Below are positions 35,252 through 47,339 of a stretch of 64,000 bases of DNA, piece by piece. Under the pieces are notes generated by a model. That model searched no databases. It saw nothing but the letters and a program-made list of their open reading frames with translations, and was not told where the DNA came from. Both the position numbers and the translations under genes were made by a program. Location: positions 29,365,529-29,429,528 of the forward strand of contig CM040101.1 in the NCBI GenBank assembly GCA_022496805.1. The letters are read 5' to 3'. Source of the DNA: Pohlia nutans. Its lineage: Eukaryota > Streptophyta > Bryopsida > Bryales > Mniaceae. The stretch's first letter is position 1. Every line of letters starts with the position of its first letter.

Positions 35252-35265
35252 GGTTATGGGCCCAC
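35252..35265 (+). other. copia-A primer-binding site (half-tRNA type)
   Basis: GGTTATGGGCCCAC lies directly after the LTR. From memory of plant initiator tRNA-Met, this complements the anticodon arm and loop (GTGGGCCCATAACC), not the 3' acceptor end. The same arrangement is known for Drosophila copia. Confidence 0.75.
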
Positions 35266-36091
35266 TCATGTGTGTTTCATGAGTATTAGATTGCATTTGT
35301 GCAAGCGTTTTGAGGTCGGTGTGCAACGGGCGGTTTTGGAGCATTGTTGGAGTTTTTGGAGCTTGTTGGAGTTTTTGGAGCTTGTTGGAGTGTTGGTGTC
35401 TCTTGGAGGAGTGCATGGGCTGAAGTAACATGTTGGAGCACTCTCCTTGATCAATTTCTTCCCTTGGATCTCCTCTTCTTTGCTTCTATCTCTTCTTTGC
35501 GATTGGAACTTTGTTTGGTTCAATTGTGAGCATTTGAGTGAATGCAAGTGATTTGTGAGGTGTGAGGGCTCTTGTGGAGGGTCTATCATCTGATCCTAGT
35601 GATTAGGCACTTGTTTTTAGGTGTTGCATGTGTTTCATGCTCTTGGGGTGCTCAAATTTTCATTTGGAGCTAGTTTGTGCACAAAGGTGCGGTTTTGAGC
35701 AATTTCAATGCAATTGGGGTTTTGAGGGACTTGTGTGAGTTCGTGTGCATTGAGTGAGTGCTCTTGAGGGACACAAAGGTGTCGTTGATGTGCATTGAGT
35801 GATTGGGGACACTAAGGTGTTGTATTGAGGCATTTGGAGTTGTTTTGAGCTCCATTTGAGTGATTTGAGGGGTTTTGGTGAGCCTCTTTGATTTTTTCGG
35901 GTGAGGACTCTCACATTTAAGTGTTGGAAGGTGTGTGTGGAGCACAAAAGTGCTGATCTAGTGTTTGGGGTTGTTTTGAAGCCATTGGGTGCACAAAGGT
36001 GCAATATTAGAGCAAACAAAATCACAAAAACAAGTTGTGTGTTTGTGTTTGAGGTTTGATTTGTGTGGGGAGGCATACGTAAGTGAGGATC

Positions 36092-37997
36092 ATGGCATCT
36101 TTTGAGGGTGAGGGTCCCAAGGTCGTCGACAAGTTTGATGGGGTGAATTTCCACTTGTGGAAGTTCAAAATGGAGATGGTGATGGCCGAGAAGGAGTTGT
36201 GGGAGATTGTCGAGGGTAGTGAGGAGCCTCCTCTCTCTTCTACGGATCCTAGGGACATGCAAGCGTACAAGAGGAGGGAGAAGAAGGCATTTGCCATTTT
36301 GGCACTCAACCTCGCGGATTCGCAACTTGCGCACATTCGTTCGTGCAAGACACCCGCGGAAGCATGGTCCAAGCTTTGCAACATTCACGAAGCAAAGACA
36401 TTGGCCAACATCTTGTTTTTGAGGCGCAAGTTCTTCACCATCAAGATGGGCGAAGAAGATGACATGTTGGCGCACATCAACAAGGTCAAGGCTCTCGCGG
36501 ATCAACTCAACGGTTGCGACGTGTCGGTTACGGATGGTGACATCGTGATGACACTTTTGGAGAGCCTTCCATCATCATACGAGTACCTCATCGTGGCGTT
36601 GGAGTCAAGACCCATTTCGGAGCTCACATTGGACTATGTGACCTCACGGTTGTTGCACAAGCTATCGTGGCGAAAGGAGAACGAGTCTCGAGAAGATGGA
36701 GCAGCACTCTTGGCGAAGCAATCAAAGAATGGAGGCGGTGGGAGCTCAAGCGACAAGGTGTGCTTCTATTGTAGTAAGAAGGGCCACATTGCCAAATTTT
36801 GCTACAAACGTAAATTCAATGAGAAGGAGAGTGCAAACAACACCAAAGTTCGTGATGATGGGGATGAGTACGCATTTACGGCTAGATTTGATGCAAGCAT
36901 AAGTGATGGCATTGAGGGTGATGCAAGCATGAGTGATGGCATCGAGAGTGATGCAAGCATGAGTGATGGCATCGAGAGTGATGCAAACATGAGTGATTGG
37001 ATTGAGGATGGTGATGAGTATGCAAACATGGCTAGTCACATATCGTGCAACGGTAGTGTCAGTGATTGGATTGTTGATTCGGGGGCTACAAGCCACATGT
37101 CACCTAATAAAACTTGTTTCCATTCGTATTGTGTCATTAATCCAAAGAGAGTGATTTTGGGAGATGATACGGTGCTTGAGGCCCTTGACAAAGGCCAAAT
37201 TGTTGTAGACACGAGGTGAAGGGTCGTGTGAAGACAATCACTATCAAAGATGTCCTCCACGTTCCCAAACTAAAGGCAAATTTACTATCGGTGAGGCAAT
37301 TAGTGGCAAAGCACTTGCGGGTTGAGTTTAGTGATAAGGGGTGTTATGTGTTGTCACCGAGTCGAGATGAGATGGCCATCATTGAAGAAGACGAGGGCTT
37401 GTACCACATCAAGTTCTCGAAGGTGCATATGAGCGAAAAAGCGACATTAGCGCATTCAAACTTGAAAGACGACAAGTTGGCGTTGTGGCATCGTCGACTC
37501 GGCCATTTGAACATCAAGAGTGTGAAGACACTACGCGGCATGGTAAGCGGGATGGATCTTCATCAATTGAAAGTGGATCCTTCTTCATTCACTTGTGAAG
37601 GTTGCATTGAAGGCAAGCAACAACGATTGCCATTTGCGGGTGAAGCGACGACACGGACAACCAAGCCTTTAGAGATCATGCATTCGGATGTGTGTGGCCC
37701 AATAAAGACCACGTCGATGGGAGGTTGCAAGTACTTTGTGACCTTCATCGATGACTTTTCAAGGAAGATTTCGCTCTATCCAATCAAAGCCAAGAGTGAG
37801 TGCTTTGACAAGTTCAAGGAGTTCAAGACATTGGTGGAGAACCAATCCGAGAAAAAGATCAAGGTGTTTCGGTCGGACAATGGCGGCGAGTACATGTTCA
37901 AGAAGTTTGACGAACTATTGAAGAAAGAAGGCATCGCACGGCAAACTTCAGCCCCGTATACGCCTCAACAAAATGGAGTTGCGGAGCGCGCAAATCG
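36092..37997 (+). pseudogene. copia-A polyprotein, 5' part (gag-protease-integrase)
   Basis: Starts at ATG 36092 after an 840-bp leader, in the same context as copia-B. Gag has a zinc knuckle CFYCSKKGHIAKFC, then four DGIE-type repeat units, then the protease motif DSGATSHM. One base is missing near 37211 relative to copia-B, shifting the frame. The integrase region (LWHRRLGHL, HSDVCGP, RSDNGGEY) continues to 37997, where copia-B is inserted after AERAN. Confidence 0.9.
37993..37997 (+). repeat. 5-bp target-site duplication of copia-B (left)
   Basis: AATCG, identical to 43455-43459. Confidence 0.92.
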
Positions 37998-38255
37998 TAT
38001 TGAGGTAATTGATGCAACGTAGTATTGCTAGAAGCCAAAGACGTACGGGTGCTAAATAATGGTGTGTGGGAGGAGGGGTTAGGCATGGGCTGATCTCTAG
38101 AGTGTCCTTGTGATGAGTTATCCCATATGGTTTGTCCATGGTGACCTCCTAGTGTACACTACTTAAGGTGGAAGGCCTTTGAGTAAAGATCATCTCTTTC
38201 TACGCATTCCTTGTGTTTGTGTGTGTGCCTTGTGCAATCTTCTCTACCTTCAATA
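37998..38255 (+). repeat. copia-B 5' LTR
   Basis: 258 bp, TATTGAGGTAATTG...CTACCTTCAATA. Confidence 0.95.
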
Positions 38256-38269
38256 GGTTATGGGCCCAC
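38256..38269 (+). other. copia-B primer-binding site (half-tRNA type)
   Basis: GGTTATGGGCCCAC immediately after the LTR, identical to copia-A. Confidence 0.75.
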
Positions 38270-39075
38270 TCATGTGTGTTTCATGAGTATTAGATTGCAT
38301 TTGTGCAAGTATTTTGAGGTCGGTGCGCAACGGGCGGTTTTGGAGCATCGTTGGAGGTTTTGGAGCTTGTTGAAGCGTTGGTGTCTCTTGGAGGTGTGCA
38401 TGGGCTGAAGTTACATGTTGGAGCACTCTCTTTGGTCAATTTCTTCCCTTGATCTCCTTCTTTTCTTTCTTCTATCTCTTCGTTGCGAGTGGAACTTCGT
38501 TTGGTTCAATTGTGAGCATTTGAGTAAATGCAAGTGATTTGTGAGGTGTGAAGACTCTCGTGGAGGGTCTACCATCTGATCCTAGTGATTAGGCACTTGC
38601 TTTGAGGTGTTGCATGTGTTTCATGCTCTTGGGGTGCTCAAATTTTCATTTGGAGCTAGTTTGTGCACAAAGGTGCGGTTTTGAGCAATTTCAATGCGAT
38701 TGGGGTTTTGAGGGACTTGTGTGAGTTCATGTGCATTGAGTGAGTGCTCTTGAAGGACACAAAGGTGTCATTGACGTGCATTGAGTGTTTGGGGACACTA
38801 AGGCGTCGTATTGAAGCATTTGGAGTTGTTTTGAGCTCCATTGAGTGATTTGAGGGGTTTTGGTGAGCCTCTTTGCATTTTTGGGTGAGGGTTCTCACAT
38901 TTGAGTGTTGGGAGGCGTGTGTGGAGCACAAAAGTGCTGATCTAGTGTTTGGGGTTGTTTTAAACCCATTGGGTGCACAAAGGTGCAATATCAAAGCAAA
39001 AAAATCACAAAAACAAAGTTGTGTGTTTGAGTTTGAGGTTTGATTTGTGTGGGGAGGCATACGTAAGTGAGGATC

Positions 39076-42000
39076 ATGGCATCTTTTGAGGGTGAGGGTC
39101 CCAAGGTCGTGGACAAGTTCGATGGGGTGAATTTCCACTTGTGGAAGTTCAAAATGGAGATGGTGATGGCCGAGAAGGAGTTGTGGGAGATTGTCGAGGG
39201 TAGTGAGGAACCTCCTTTCTCTTCTACGGATCCTAGGATCATGCAAGCGTACACGAGGAGGGAGAAGAAGGCATTTGCCATTTTGGCACTCAACCTCGCG
39301 GATTCGCAACTTGCGCACATTCGTTCGTGCAAGACACCCGCGGAAGCATGGTCCAAGCTTTGCAACATTCACGAAGCAAAGACATTGGCCAACATCTTGT
39401 TTTTGAGGCGCAAGTTCTTCACCATCAAGATGGGCGAAGAAGATGACATGTTGGCGCACATCAACAAGGTCAAAGCTCTCGCGGATCAACTCAACGGTTG
39501 CGACGTGTCGGTTACGGATGGTGACATCGTGATGACACTTTTGGAGAGCCTTCCATCATCATACGAGTATCTCATCGTGGCGATGGAGTCAAGACCCATT
39601 ACGGAGCTCACATTGGACTATGTGACCTCACGGTTGTTGCACGAGCTTTCGCGGCGAAAGGAAAACGAGTCTCGAGAAGATGGAGCGGCACTTGTGGCGA
39701 AGCAATTCAAGAATGGAGGCGGTGGGAGCTCAAGCGACAAGGTGTGCTTCTATTGTGGTAAGAAGGGCCACATTGCCAAATTTTGCTTCAAACGCAAGAG
39801 GGATGAGAAAGGGGAGAGTGCAAACAACACTAAAACTCGTGACGATGATGAGTACGCATTTACGGCTAGATATGAGGCAAGCATGAGCGATGGCATCGAG
39901 GGTGATGCAAGCATGAGTGATGGTATCGAGGGTGATGCAAGCATGAGTGATTGGATTGAGGTTGGTGATGAGTATGCAAACATGGCAAGCAATGTATCGT
40001 GCAATGGTAGTACGAGTGATTGGATTGTTGATTCGGGGGCTACAAGCCACATGTCACCACATAAAACTTGTTTTCATTCGTATGCTCTCATTAATCCAAG
40101 GAGAGTGATTTTGGGAGATGATACGGTGCTTGAGGCCGTTGGCAAGGGCCAAATTGTTGTAGACACCGAGGTGAGGGGTCGTGTGAAGACAATCACTATC
40201 CAAGATGTCCTCCACGTTCCCAAATTAACGGCAAATTTACTATCAGTGAGGCAATTAGTGGCAAAGCACTTGAGGGTTGAGTTTAGTGATAAGGGGTGGT
40301 ATGTGTTGTCACCGAGTCGAGATGAGGTGGCCATCATTGAAGAACACGAGGGCTTGTACCACATCAAGTTCTCCAAGGTGCATTCGAAGGAATCGGCGGC
40401 GTTGGCGCATTCAAACTTGAAGGATGACAAGTTGGCGTTGTGGCATCGTCGACTTGGCCATTTGAACATCAAGAGTGTGAAGACACTACGCGGCATGGTA
40501 AGCGGTATGGATCTTCATCAATTGAAAGTGGATGCTTCTACATTCATGTGTGAAGGTTGCATTGAAGGCAAGCAACAACGGTTGCCATTTGCGGGTGAAG
40601 GGGCGACACGGGCCACAAAAGTTTTGGAGATCGTGCATTCGGATGTGTGTGGCCCCATGAAGACCACATCGATGGGAGGTTGCAAGTACTTTGTGACCTT
40701 CATCGATGATTTTTCAAGGAAGATATGGCTCTACCCTATCAAAGCCAAGAGTGAGTGCTTTGAGAAGTTCAAGGAGTTCAAGACATTGGTGGAGAACCAA
40801 TCCGAGTTGAAGATCAAGGTGTTTCGGTCGGACAATGGCGGCGAGTACATGTCCAAGAAATTTGACGAGCTTTTGAAGAATGAAGGCATCGCACGCCAAA
40901 CTTCGGCCCCGTATACGCCTCAACAAAATGGAGTTGCGGAGCGCGCAAATCGCACCATTGTAGAGATGGCGAGGAGCATGTTGCACGCTCAAAACTTGAA
41001 GTTGGACCTTTGGGCGGAAGCGGTGGTGAATGCGGTATACACACGCAATCGGTGTCCAACAAGCGCGGTTGAAGGCATGACGCCGGAGCAAGCGTGGAGT
41101 GGGAGGCAACCATGTGTTGCACACATGCGCATCTTCGGATGCATTGCATATGCGAAGGTTCCCGACGAACGGAGGACAAAACTCGAGGCTAAGGCCTTGA
41201 AATGTGTGTTTCTTGGGTATTGTGAAGGTAACAAGGCGTATAGACTCATGTCGGTGGACACGAGGAAGATCATTCGGTCACGTGATGTGACATTTTGTGA
41301 GGAGTCTACGATGGAGGCTCCTTTGGAGGTTGGTCCAAGTGGGAGTAGTGGAGACGTTTTGGTGGACACACCCTCCAAGTCTCCTAGTATTGTTGATGTA
41401 GGTGATGATGACGGTGATGACGAAGCTGGCGACACGGAGGTTGTTGAAGCGCCATCGAGCTCAAAGGCCAAGAATGGCGCAAAGGGCACGCAAGAGGAGC
41501 AAGTTTCTTCAAGCGAGCGGCGGTACCCCGAGAGATCGCGCAAGCCACCTGGAGAATGGTGGAAGAACCACATCTTCCCGCAAGTGGAGGACGAGCATGC
41601 GAATGTGGCATTATCGGATGGTCCATTGACCATTCGAGAAGCCATGCAAGGTGAGGATGCGGTCAAGTGGGAGCGCGCCATGCAAGAGGAGTACGACTTT
41701 CTAATTGTTAACGGTACGTGGCAATTAACTCCCATTCCAAAGGATCGCAACCCCATTGGTTGCAAATGGGTGTTTCGGACAAAGAGGGATGTTTCGGGTA
41801 TTGTTGTGCGTCACAAGGCAAGATTAGTAGCCAAGGGGTTCGCGCAAGTGCATGGGGTGGACTTTCACGAGACATTTGCTCCCGTGGCCAAGTTCACCAC
41901 CATTCGATGCATTCTTGCCATTGGAGCGGCCTTGGACTTGGAGATGCATCAAATGGATGTGAAGACCGCATTTTTGAATGGCGATTTGGAGGAGGACATC

Positions 42001-43221
42001 TACATGGTGCAACCTGAGGGGTTTGTGCAACAAGGTAAAGAGCACCTTGTTTGTAAGTTGCAAAAATCATTGTATGGGTTGAAACAATCTCCAAGAGCGT
42101 GGTACCAAAAGATTGACACGTTCTTGCTTGCACACGGGTTTACTAGGAGCATTGCGGATCATAGTCTCTACTTCATGCAAGAGGGGCAAAATGTGGTGAT
42201 TGTGATCATATATGTTGATGATTTGATCATTCTTGCAAGCCTCATGAGTTTAATGAATGCATTAAAAGGCATGCTTGAGAGAGAGTACGAGATGAGTGAT
42301 CTTGGAGAATTGCACTTTTGTCTTGGTGTTGAGTTTGTGCGTGATAGGGCTACACGCACTATCACCATGAGTCAAGGCAAGTATGTGATGGACGTGCTCA
42401 AGAGATTCGGGATGGAGGATTGTAAGCCCGTAGCAACACCATTGGATGCAAACTCCAAGCTCGTCAAGCTTTCGGAGGAGGAGTATGCGATGGAGGCTAA
42501 ATCGATGGCGGAGGTGCCATACAAGCAAGCGGTGGGGTCGTTGATGTATGCGATGATTGCGACACGGCCCGACCTTGCGTATCCAATTAGCGTGGTGAGT
42601 CAACACATGGCGAGACCGGGCTCGATGCATTGGATGACGGTCAAGAGGATCATGCGTTATTTGAGGGGCACAAGCGATGTGAAGTTGTGTCTTGGAGGCA
42701 AAGACATTGTGTTGAGCGGCTATTGTGACGCGGACTACGCGGGAGACACGAGCGATTGAAGATCGACAACGGGCTACATGTTCAAGGTCGGATCGGGAGC
42801 GGTGTCGTGGAATAGCAAGCGGCAACAAACCACGGCGACATCAACGGTGGAGGCCGAGTACATGGCTACGAGCCATGCCACGAAGGAGGCCATTTGGTTG
42901 AGGCAACTAATGGTGGATGTGGGTTGCACACAAGGTGAGGCTACAACGATTATGTGTGACAACCAAGGGTGCATTTCACTTGCAAAGAACCCTACACATC
43001 ATTCACGCACGAAGCACATTGATGTGCAATACCACTTCATTCGGGAGAAGTTGGAATTGGGAGTTATACATTTGGAGTGTTGCCCAACGGAGCACATGGT
43101 GGCGGATGTGCTCACAAAGGGTCTTTGTAGAGACCGACACCAACAATTAGTAATAGCATTTGGACTTAGAGGCTTTGGCTCTACGCAAAGTGGGAGTATT
43201 GAGGTAATTGATGCAACGTAG
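39076..43221 (+). pseudogene. copia-B gag-pol polyprotein, one nonsense codon
   Basis: Starts at ATG 39076 (about 1,380 codons). Order: gag with UBN2-like start (KFDGVNFHLWKFKMEM); zinc knuckle CFYCGKKGHIAKFC (about 222-235); short DGIEGDASMS repeats; protease DSGATSHM (about 318); integrase zinc region LWHRRLGHL (about 454); integrase core with HSDVCGP, RSDNGGEY and NGVAERAN; reverse transcriptase KWVFRTKRD to YVDDLI (about 1045, catalytic DD intact); RNase H YCDADYAGD and TSTVEAEYMA. The order protease-integrase-RT-RNase H defines copia. TGA at 42757-42759 replaces the CGA still present in copia-A. The last codons run into the 3' LTR. It would copy element RNA into DNA and integrate it; here RNase H is cut unless read through. 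Confidence 0.95.
43187..43196 (+). other. copia-B polypurine tract
   Basis: AAAGTGGGAG directly precedes the 3' LTR; the same tract precedes the copia-A 3' LTR at 45698-45707. Confidence 0.8.
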
Positions 43222-43454
43222 TATTGCTAGAAGCCAAAGACGTACGGGTGCTAAATAATGGTGTGTGGGAGGAGGGGTTAGGCATGGGCTGATCTCTAGA
43301 GTGTCCTTGTGATGAGTTATCCCATATGGTTTGTCCATGGTGACCTCCTAGTGTACACTACTTAAGGTGGAAGGCCTTTGAGTAAAGATCATCTCTTTCT
43401 ACGCATTCCTTGTGTTTGTGTGTGTGCCTTGTGGAATCTTCTCTACCTTCAATA
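43197..43454 (+). repeat. copia-B 3' LTR
   Basis: 258 bp; one mismatch to the 5' LTR (TTGTGG versus TTGTGC). Followed by AATCG. Confidence 0.95.
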
Positions 43455-43459
43455 AATCG

Positions 43460-45732
43460 CACCATTGTAGAGATGGCGAGGAGCATGTTGCACGCTCAAA
43501 ACTTGAAGTTGGACCTTTGGGTGGAAGCGGTGGTGAATGCGGTGTACACTTGCAATCGGTGTCCAACAAGCGCAGTTGAAGACATGACCCTGGAGCAAGC
43601 GTGGAGTGGGAGGCAACCATGTGTTGCACGCATGCGCATTTTTGGATGCATTGCATACGCGAAGGTTCCGGACGAACGGAGGATTAAACTCGAGGCTAAG
43701 GCCTCAAAGTGTGTGTTTCTTGGTTATTGTAAAGGTACCAAGGCGTATAGACTCATGTCGGTGGAGACGAACAAGATCATTCGGTCACGTGATGTGACGT
43801 TTTGTGAGGAGTCTACGATGGAGGCTCCCTTGGAGGTTGGTCCAAGTGGGAGTAGTGGAGACGTGTTGGTGGACGCACCCTCCAAGTCCCCTAGTGTTGT
43901 TGATGTAGGTGATGATGACAGTGATGACGAAGATGGCGACACGGAGGTTGTTGAAGTGCCATCAAGTTCAAAGACTAAGAATGGCGCAAAGGACGCGCAA
44001 GAGGAGCAAGCTTCTTCAAGCGATCGGCGGTACGCGCAGAGATTGCGCAAGCCACCTGGAGAATGGTGGAAGAATCACATCTTCCCTCAAAAGAATGACG
44101 AGCATGCAAATGTGGCATTATCGGATGGCCCATTGACCATTCGTGAAGCCATGCAAGGTGAGGATGCGGTCAAGTGGGAGCGCGCCATGCAAGAGGAGTA
44201 CGACTCTTTAATCGCTAATGGTACGTGGCAATTAACTCCCATTCCAAAGGATCGCAACCCCATTGGTTGCAAATGGGTGTTTCGTACAAAGAGGGATGTT
44301 TCCGGTAATGTGGTGCGTCACAAGGCAAGACTAGTAGCCAAGGGGTTTGCGCAAGTTCATGGAGTGGACTTTCACGAGACGTTTGCTCCCGTGACCAAGT
44401 TCACCACCATTCGGTGCATTCTTGCCATTGGGGCGGCCATGGACTTGGAGATCCATCAAATGGATGTGAAGACCGCATTTTTGAATGGCGATTTGGAGGA
44501 GGACATTTACATGGTGCAACCAGAGGGCTTTGTACAACAAGGTAATGAGCACCTTGCTTGTAAGTTGCAAAAATCATTGTATGGGTTGAAACAATCTCCA
44601 AGAGCGTGGTACCAAAAGATTGACACGTTTCTCCTTGCACACGGGTTTACTAGGAGCATTGCGGATCATAGTCTCTACTTCATGCAAGAGGGTCAACATG
44701 TGGTGATTGTGATCATATATGTTCATGATTTGATCATTCTTGCAAGCCTCATAAGTTCAATGAAGGCACTAAAAGCCATGCTTGAAAGAGAGTACGAGAT
44801 GAGTGATCTTGGAGACTGAGTTGCATTTTTGTCTTGGTGTTGAGTTTGTGAGAGATAGGGCCACACGCACTATCACCATGAGTCAAGGCAAGTATGTGAT
44901 GGACGTGCTCAAGAGATTCGGGATGGAGGATTGTAAGCCCGTGGCAACACCATTGGATGCAAACTCCAAGCTCGTCAAGCTTTCGGAGGAGGACTATGTG
45001 GCGGAGGCCAAATCGATGGCGGAGGTGCCATAGAAGCAAGGGGTGGGATCGTTGATGTATGCGATGATTGCGACACGGCCCGACCTTGCGTATCCAATTA
45101 GCGTGGTGAATCAACACATGGCGAGACCGGGCTCAATGCATTGGATGGCGGTCAAGAGGATCATGCGGTACTTGAAGGGGACAAGCGATGTCAAGTTGTG
45201 TCTTGGCGGCAAAGACATTGTGTTGAGCGGCTATTGCGATGCGGACTACGCGGGAGACACGAGCAATCGAAGATCGACAACGGGCTACATGTTCAAAGTT
45301 GGATCGGGAGCGGTATTGTGGAATAGCAAGTGGCAACAAACCACGGCGACATCAACGGTGGAGGCCGAGTACATGGCTACGAGCCACGGCACAAAGGAGG
45401 CCATTTGGTTGAGGCAACTAATGGCGGATGTGGGTTGCACACAAGGTGAGGCTACAACGATCATGTGTGACAACGAAGGGTGCATTTCACTTGCAAAGAA
45501 CCCTACACATCATTCACACACGAAGCACATTGATGTGCAATACCACTTCATTCGGGAGAAGTTGGAATTGGGAGTTATACAGTTGGATTATTGTCCAACG
45601 GAGCACATGGTGGCGGATGTGCTCACAAAGGGTCTTTGTAAAGATCGACACCAACGATTAGTAATAGCATTTGGACTTAGAGGCTTTGGTTCTACGCAAA
45701 GTGGGAGTATTGAGGTAAATGATGTAGGGTAG
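43460..45732 (+). pseudogene. copia-A polyprotein, 3' part (integrase end, RT, RNase H)
   Basis: Resumes exactly where 37997 stopped (RTIVEMARSML). The reverse-transcriptase box reads YVHD instead of YVDD (about 44722), which should abolish activity. A four-base insertion near 44814-44820 shifts the frame and TAG lies at 45031-45033. RNase H (YCDADYAGD, TSTVEAEYMA) is otherwise readable. CGA at the position of copia-B's nonsense codon is retained. Confidence 0.9.
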
Positions 45733-45964
45733 TATTGCTAGAAGCCAAAGAGGTTCGGGTGCTAAATAATGGTGTGTGGGAGGAGGGGTTAAGCATGGGC
45801 TGCTCTCTAGAGTGTCCTTGTGATGGGTTATCCCATATGGTTCGCCATGGTGACCTCCTAAGTGTACACTATTTAAGATGGAAGGCCCTTGAGTAAAGAT
45901 TATCTCTTTCTTCGCATTCCTTGTGTTTGTGTGTGCCTTGTGCAATCTTCTACTACCTTCTATA
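45708..45964 (+). repeat. copia-A 3' LTR
   Basis: 257 bp, TATTGAGG...TTCTATA, followed by AAGAT at 45965-45969. Confidence 0.93.
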
Positions 45965-45969
45965 AAGAT

Positions 45970-46812
45970 ACCCTTCGCCAATTTGATCGTGACGGTGGTG
46001 GGCTTAGCCAAACTGAGGATGGGCACCAGGAATTGAAGCAGCCGCTTTTCCCGAGGAATCCGGTATTGCTCCACCCGGAATCCGTCCTTCTCTGAGATCT
46101 CGGAGAACCGCCCTTTCACCCAATCCCTATCTCCCTAATGGCTGGACTCGAGTCTGTACTCGCTGTTCGGAAGGTCGTATGCCCGGCTCCAGTGCTCCCA
46201 GGTCCAATGCGTGCGTTTCCCCCGGATGTAGTTCTCCCGGAAGGCTGGTGGTACTGGCTTCCCCATCACCTCCGCCAATATTCCGGTATCCTGGATGTCC
46301 CAGTTCCGGTAAAGGAGCTCCTCGCATTTCATGATCGCGAGGTCGCTGCGCAGCATCTCAAAATCGCCCGGGTGCTGTGGTACTACCGGAACCACCTTCT
46401 TCTCCGTAATTCGGTTTCCTGCAGAACTCTCTCCTCCCCGTGCCATTGCTATAGACTCCGGGCCCACTCTCTTCCTCTTCCGCGAACTGCGCCTAAGTTT
46501 CTGGCGCTCCTTCTGCTCTAACTCCGGTTCCACACTATCAACTCTACTGCTATCCGGAAGCACGAAATTCTGCTGGCGCGGAAGACTGGAACTGTAGAGA
46601 GTGAATGAACAGTGAGTCGCCCAATTTAAAGCGGCCCACTTCAAAGCTCGGATCGTGGCCGGGTCCATCGGAGACCCGTCCTCACCTATCCGGTCTCCCA
46701 TCCGGTTTCCGACCGGAATCCGCCGCCTATCTAGTCTTGCAGTAATTCCTCTAGGTTGCGCACGAGCGACACTCTCTCTCCAAATAAATAAGTGGGCCGT
46801 CATGGCCATCAC
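45970..46812 (-). pseudogene. Plant-transposon-protein-like gene, 5' half (split by copia-A)
   Basis: Begins at ATG 46812 (possibly a later Met). After a basic KLRRSSRKRKRVG tract the frame runs through ELLYRNWDIQDTG and THWTWEHWSRAYDLP to TAG at 46135-46137, then stays open in the same phase (GRFSEISEKDGF, PTTVTIKLAKGI) up to the copia target site. It continues at 34989. The combined product would be about 790 residues. CCGG is frequent, as in the other half. It is convergent with the kinase-like gene. Function unknown. Confidence 0.55.
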
Positions 46813-47339
46813 TTCTCCTATTTATGGCGGAAAGACTACTCCTAGTTGCCCTAGAAACCCTAACTAGCCGCTTTTGAGAAAACGAGGTTTGACATTGCAT
46901 TTAGTTGAATTTTACAATGTAAGTACCTTTCAAGGACAACTTTTCCATGTGTAAATAAATATTGTTTTCTAAATTTGCGTGTTGTGCATGTTGCATCCAT
47001 GTTTGGAATCGTCATTTGAACTAGATGTACAAGTAAAAGTTGTACATTATGAATTTCTGATTCTATGCATACGTTTAGATATATAATTGCTATGCCCTAC
47101 AATTTTCGAATTAATTTTGAAAGCGAAATCCAAAATCCAACCCTGAATTTCAGTATAAAAATGGCATTGACAATTTCTGAATTAAAATTTCAGTATAAAT
47201 ATGGCATTGACAATTTCTGAATAAATTTTTCAGTGATTCGTTAAATTGTAATATTCTAAGTTTAATGAGTTTTGCATATCTTTTTGTAAATTAAAATCTT
47301 TTGGAGAGATGATAGGGAGAAGGGAGTCATTTAGAACAT
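46813..47339. other. AT-rich subterminal spacer
   Basis: No gene. A 33-bp sequence around TTTCAGTATAAA-ATGGCATTG is directly repeated near 47150 and 47190. Confidence 0.5.

Larger units (their letters stand above)
37998..43454 (+). mobile_element. Ty1/copia LTR retrotransposon B, young and nearly intact
   Basis: 5,457 bp with 258-bp LTRs (37998-38255, 43197-43454) that differ at a single position by eye. AATCG duplications lie on both sides. It carries one long polyprotein frame with a single nonsense codon. It is inserted inside the integrase domain of copia-A, and the LTR age difference agrees with the nesting order. It has the same TA...TA ends and half-tRNA primer site as copia-A, so it is the same family. 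Confidence 0.96.
34995..45964 (+). mobile_element. Ty1/copia LTR retrotransposon A (host of nested copia-B)
   Basis: LTRs of 257 bp (34995-35251, 45708-45964) differ at about 13 positions by eye. The AAGAT duplication abuts both. The LTRs start TATTGAGG and end TTCAATA (3' copy TTCTATA), so the termini are TA...TA rather than TG...CA. Without copia-B it is about 5.5 kb. It is inserted in the coding frame of the minus-strand transposon-protein-like gene. Its polyprotein is frameshifted and its RT motif is mutated, so it is defective. Confidence 0.93.

Noticed and set aside
40989..41765. Antisense ORFs inside copia and in the 33.5-34.9 kb region
   Set aside because: Shadows of recognised genes in the opposite strand, without domains of their own.
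34995..45964. Canonical TG...CA limits for the copia LTRs
   Set aside because: They leave no target duplication in either element, whereas TA...TA limits give exact 5-bp duplications in both.
13320..46137. Programmed readthrough or stop-codon reassignment to explain single in-frame stops
   Set aside because: TAA, TAG and TGA all occur, and several sites have the sense codon in a sister copy, so mutation explains them.
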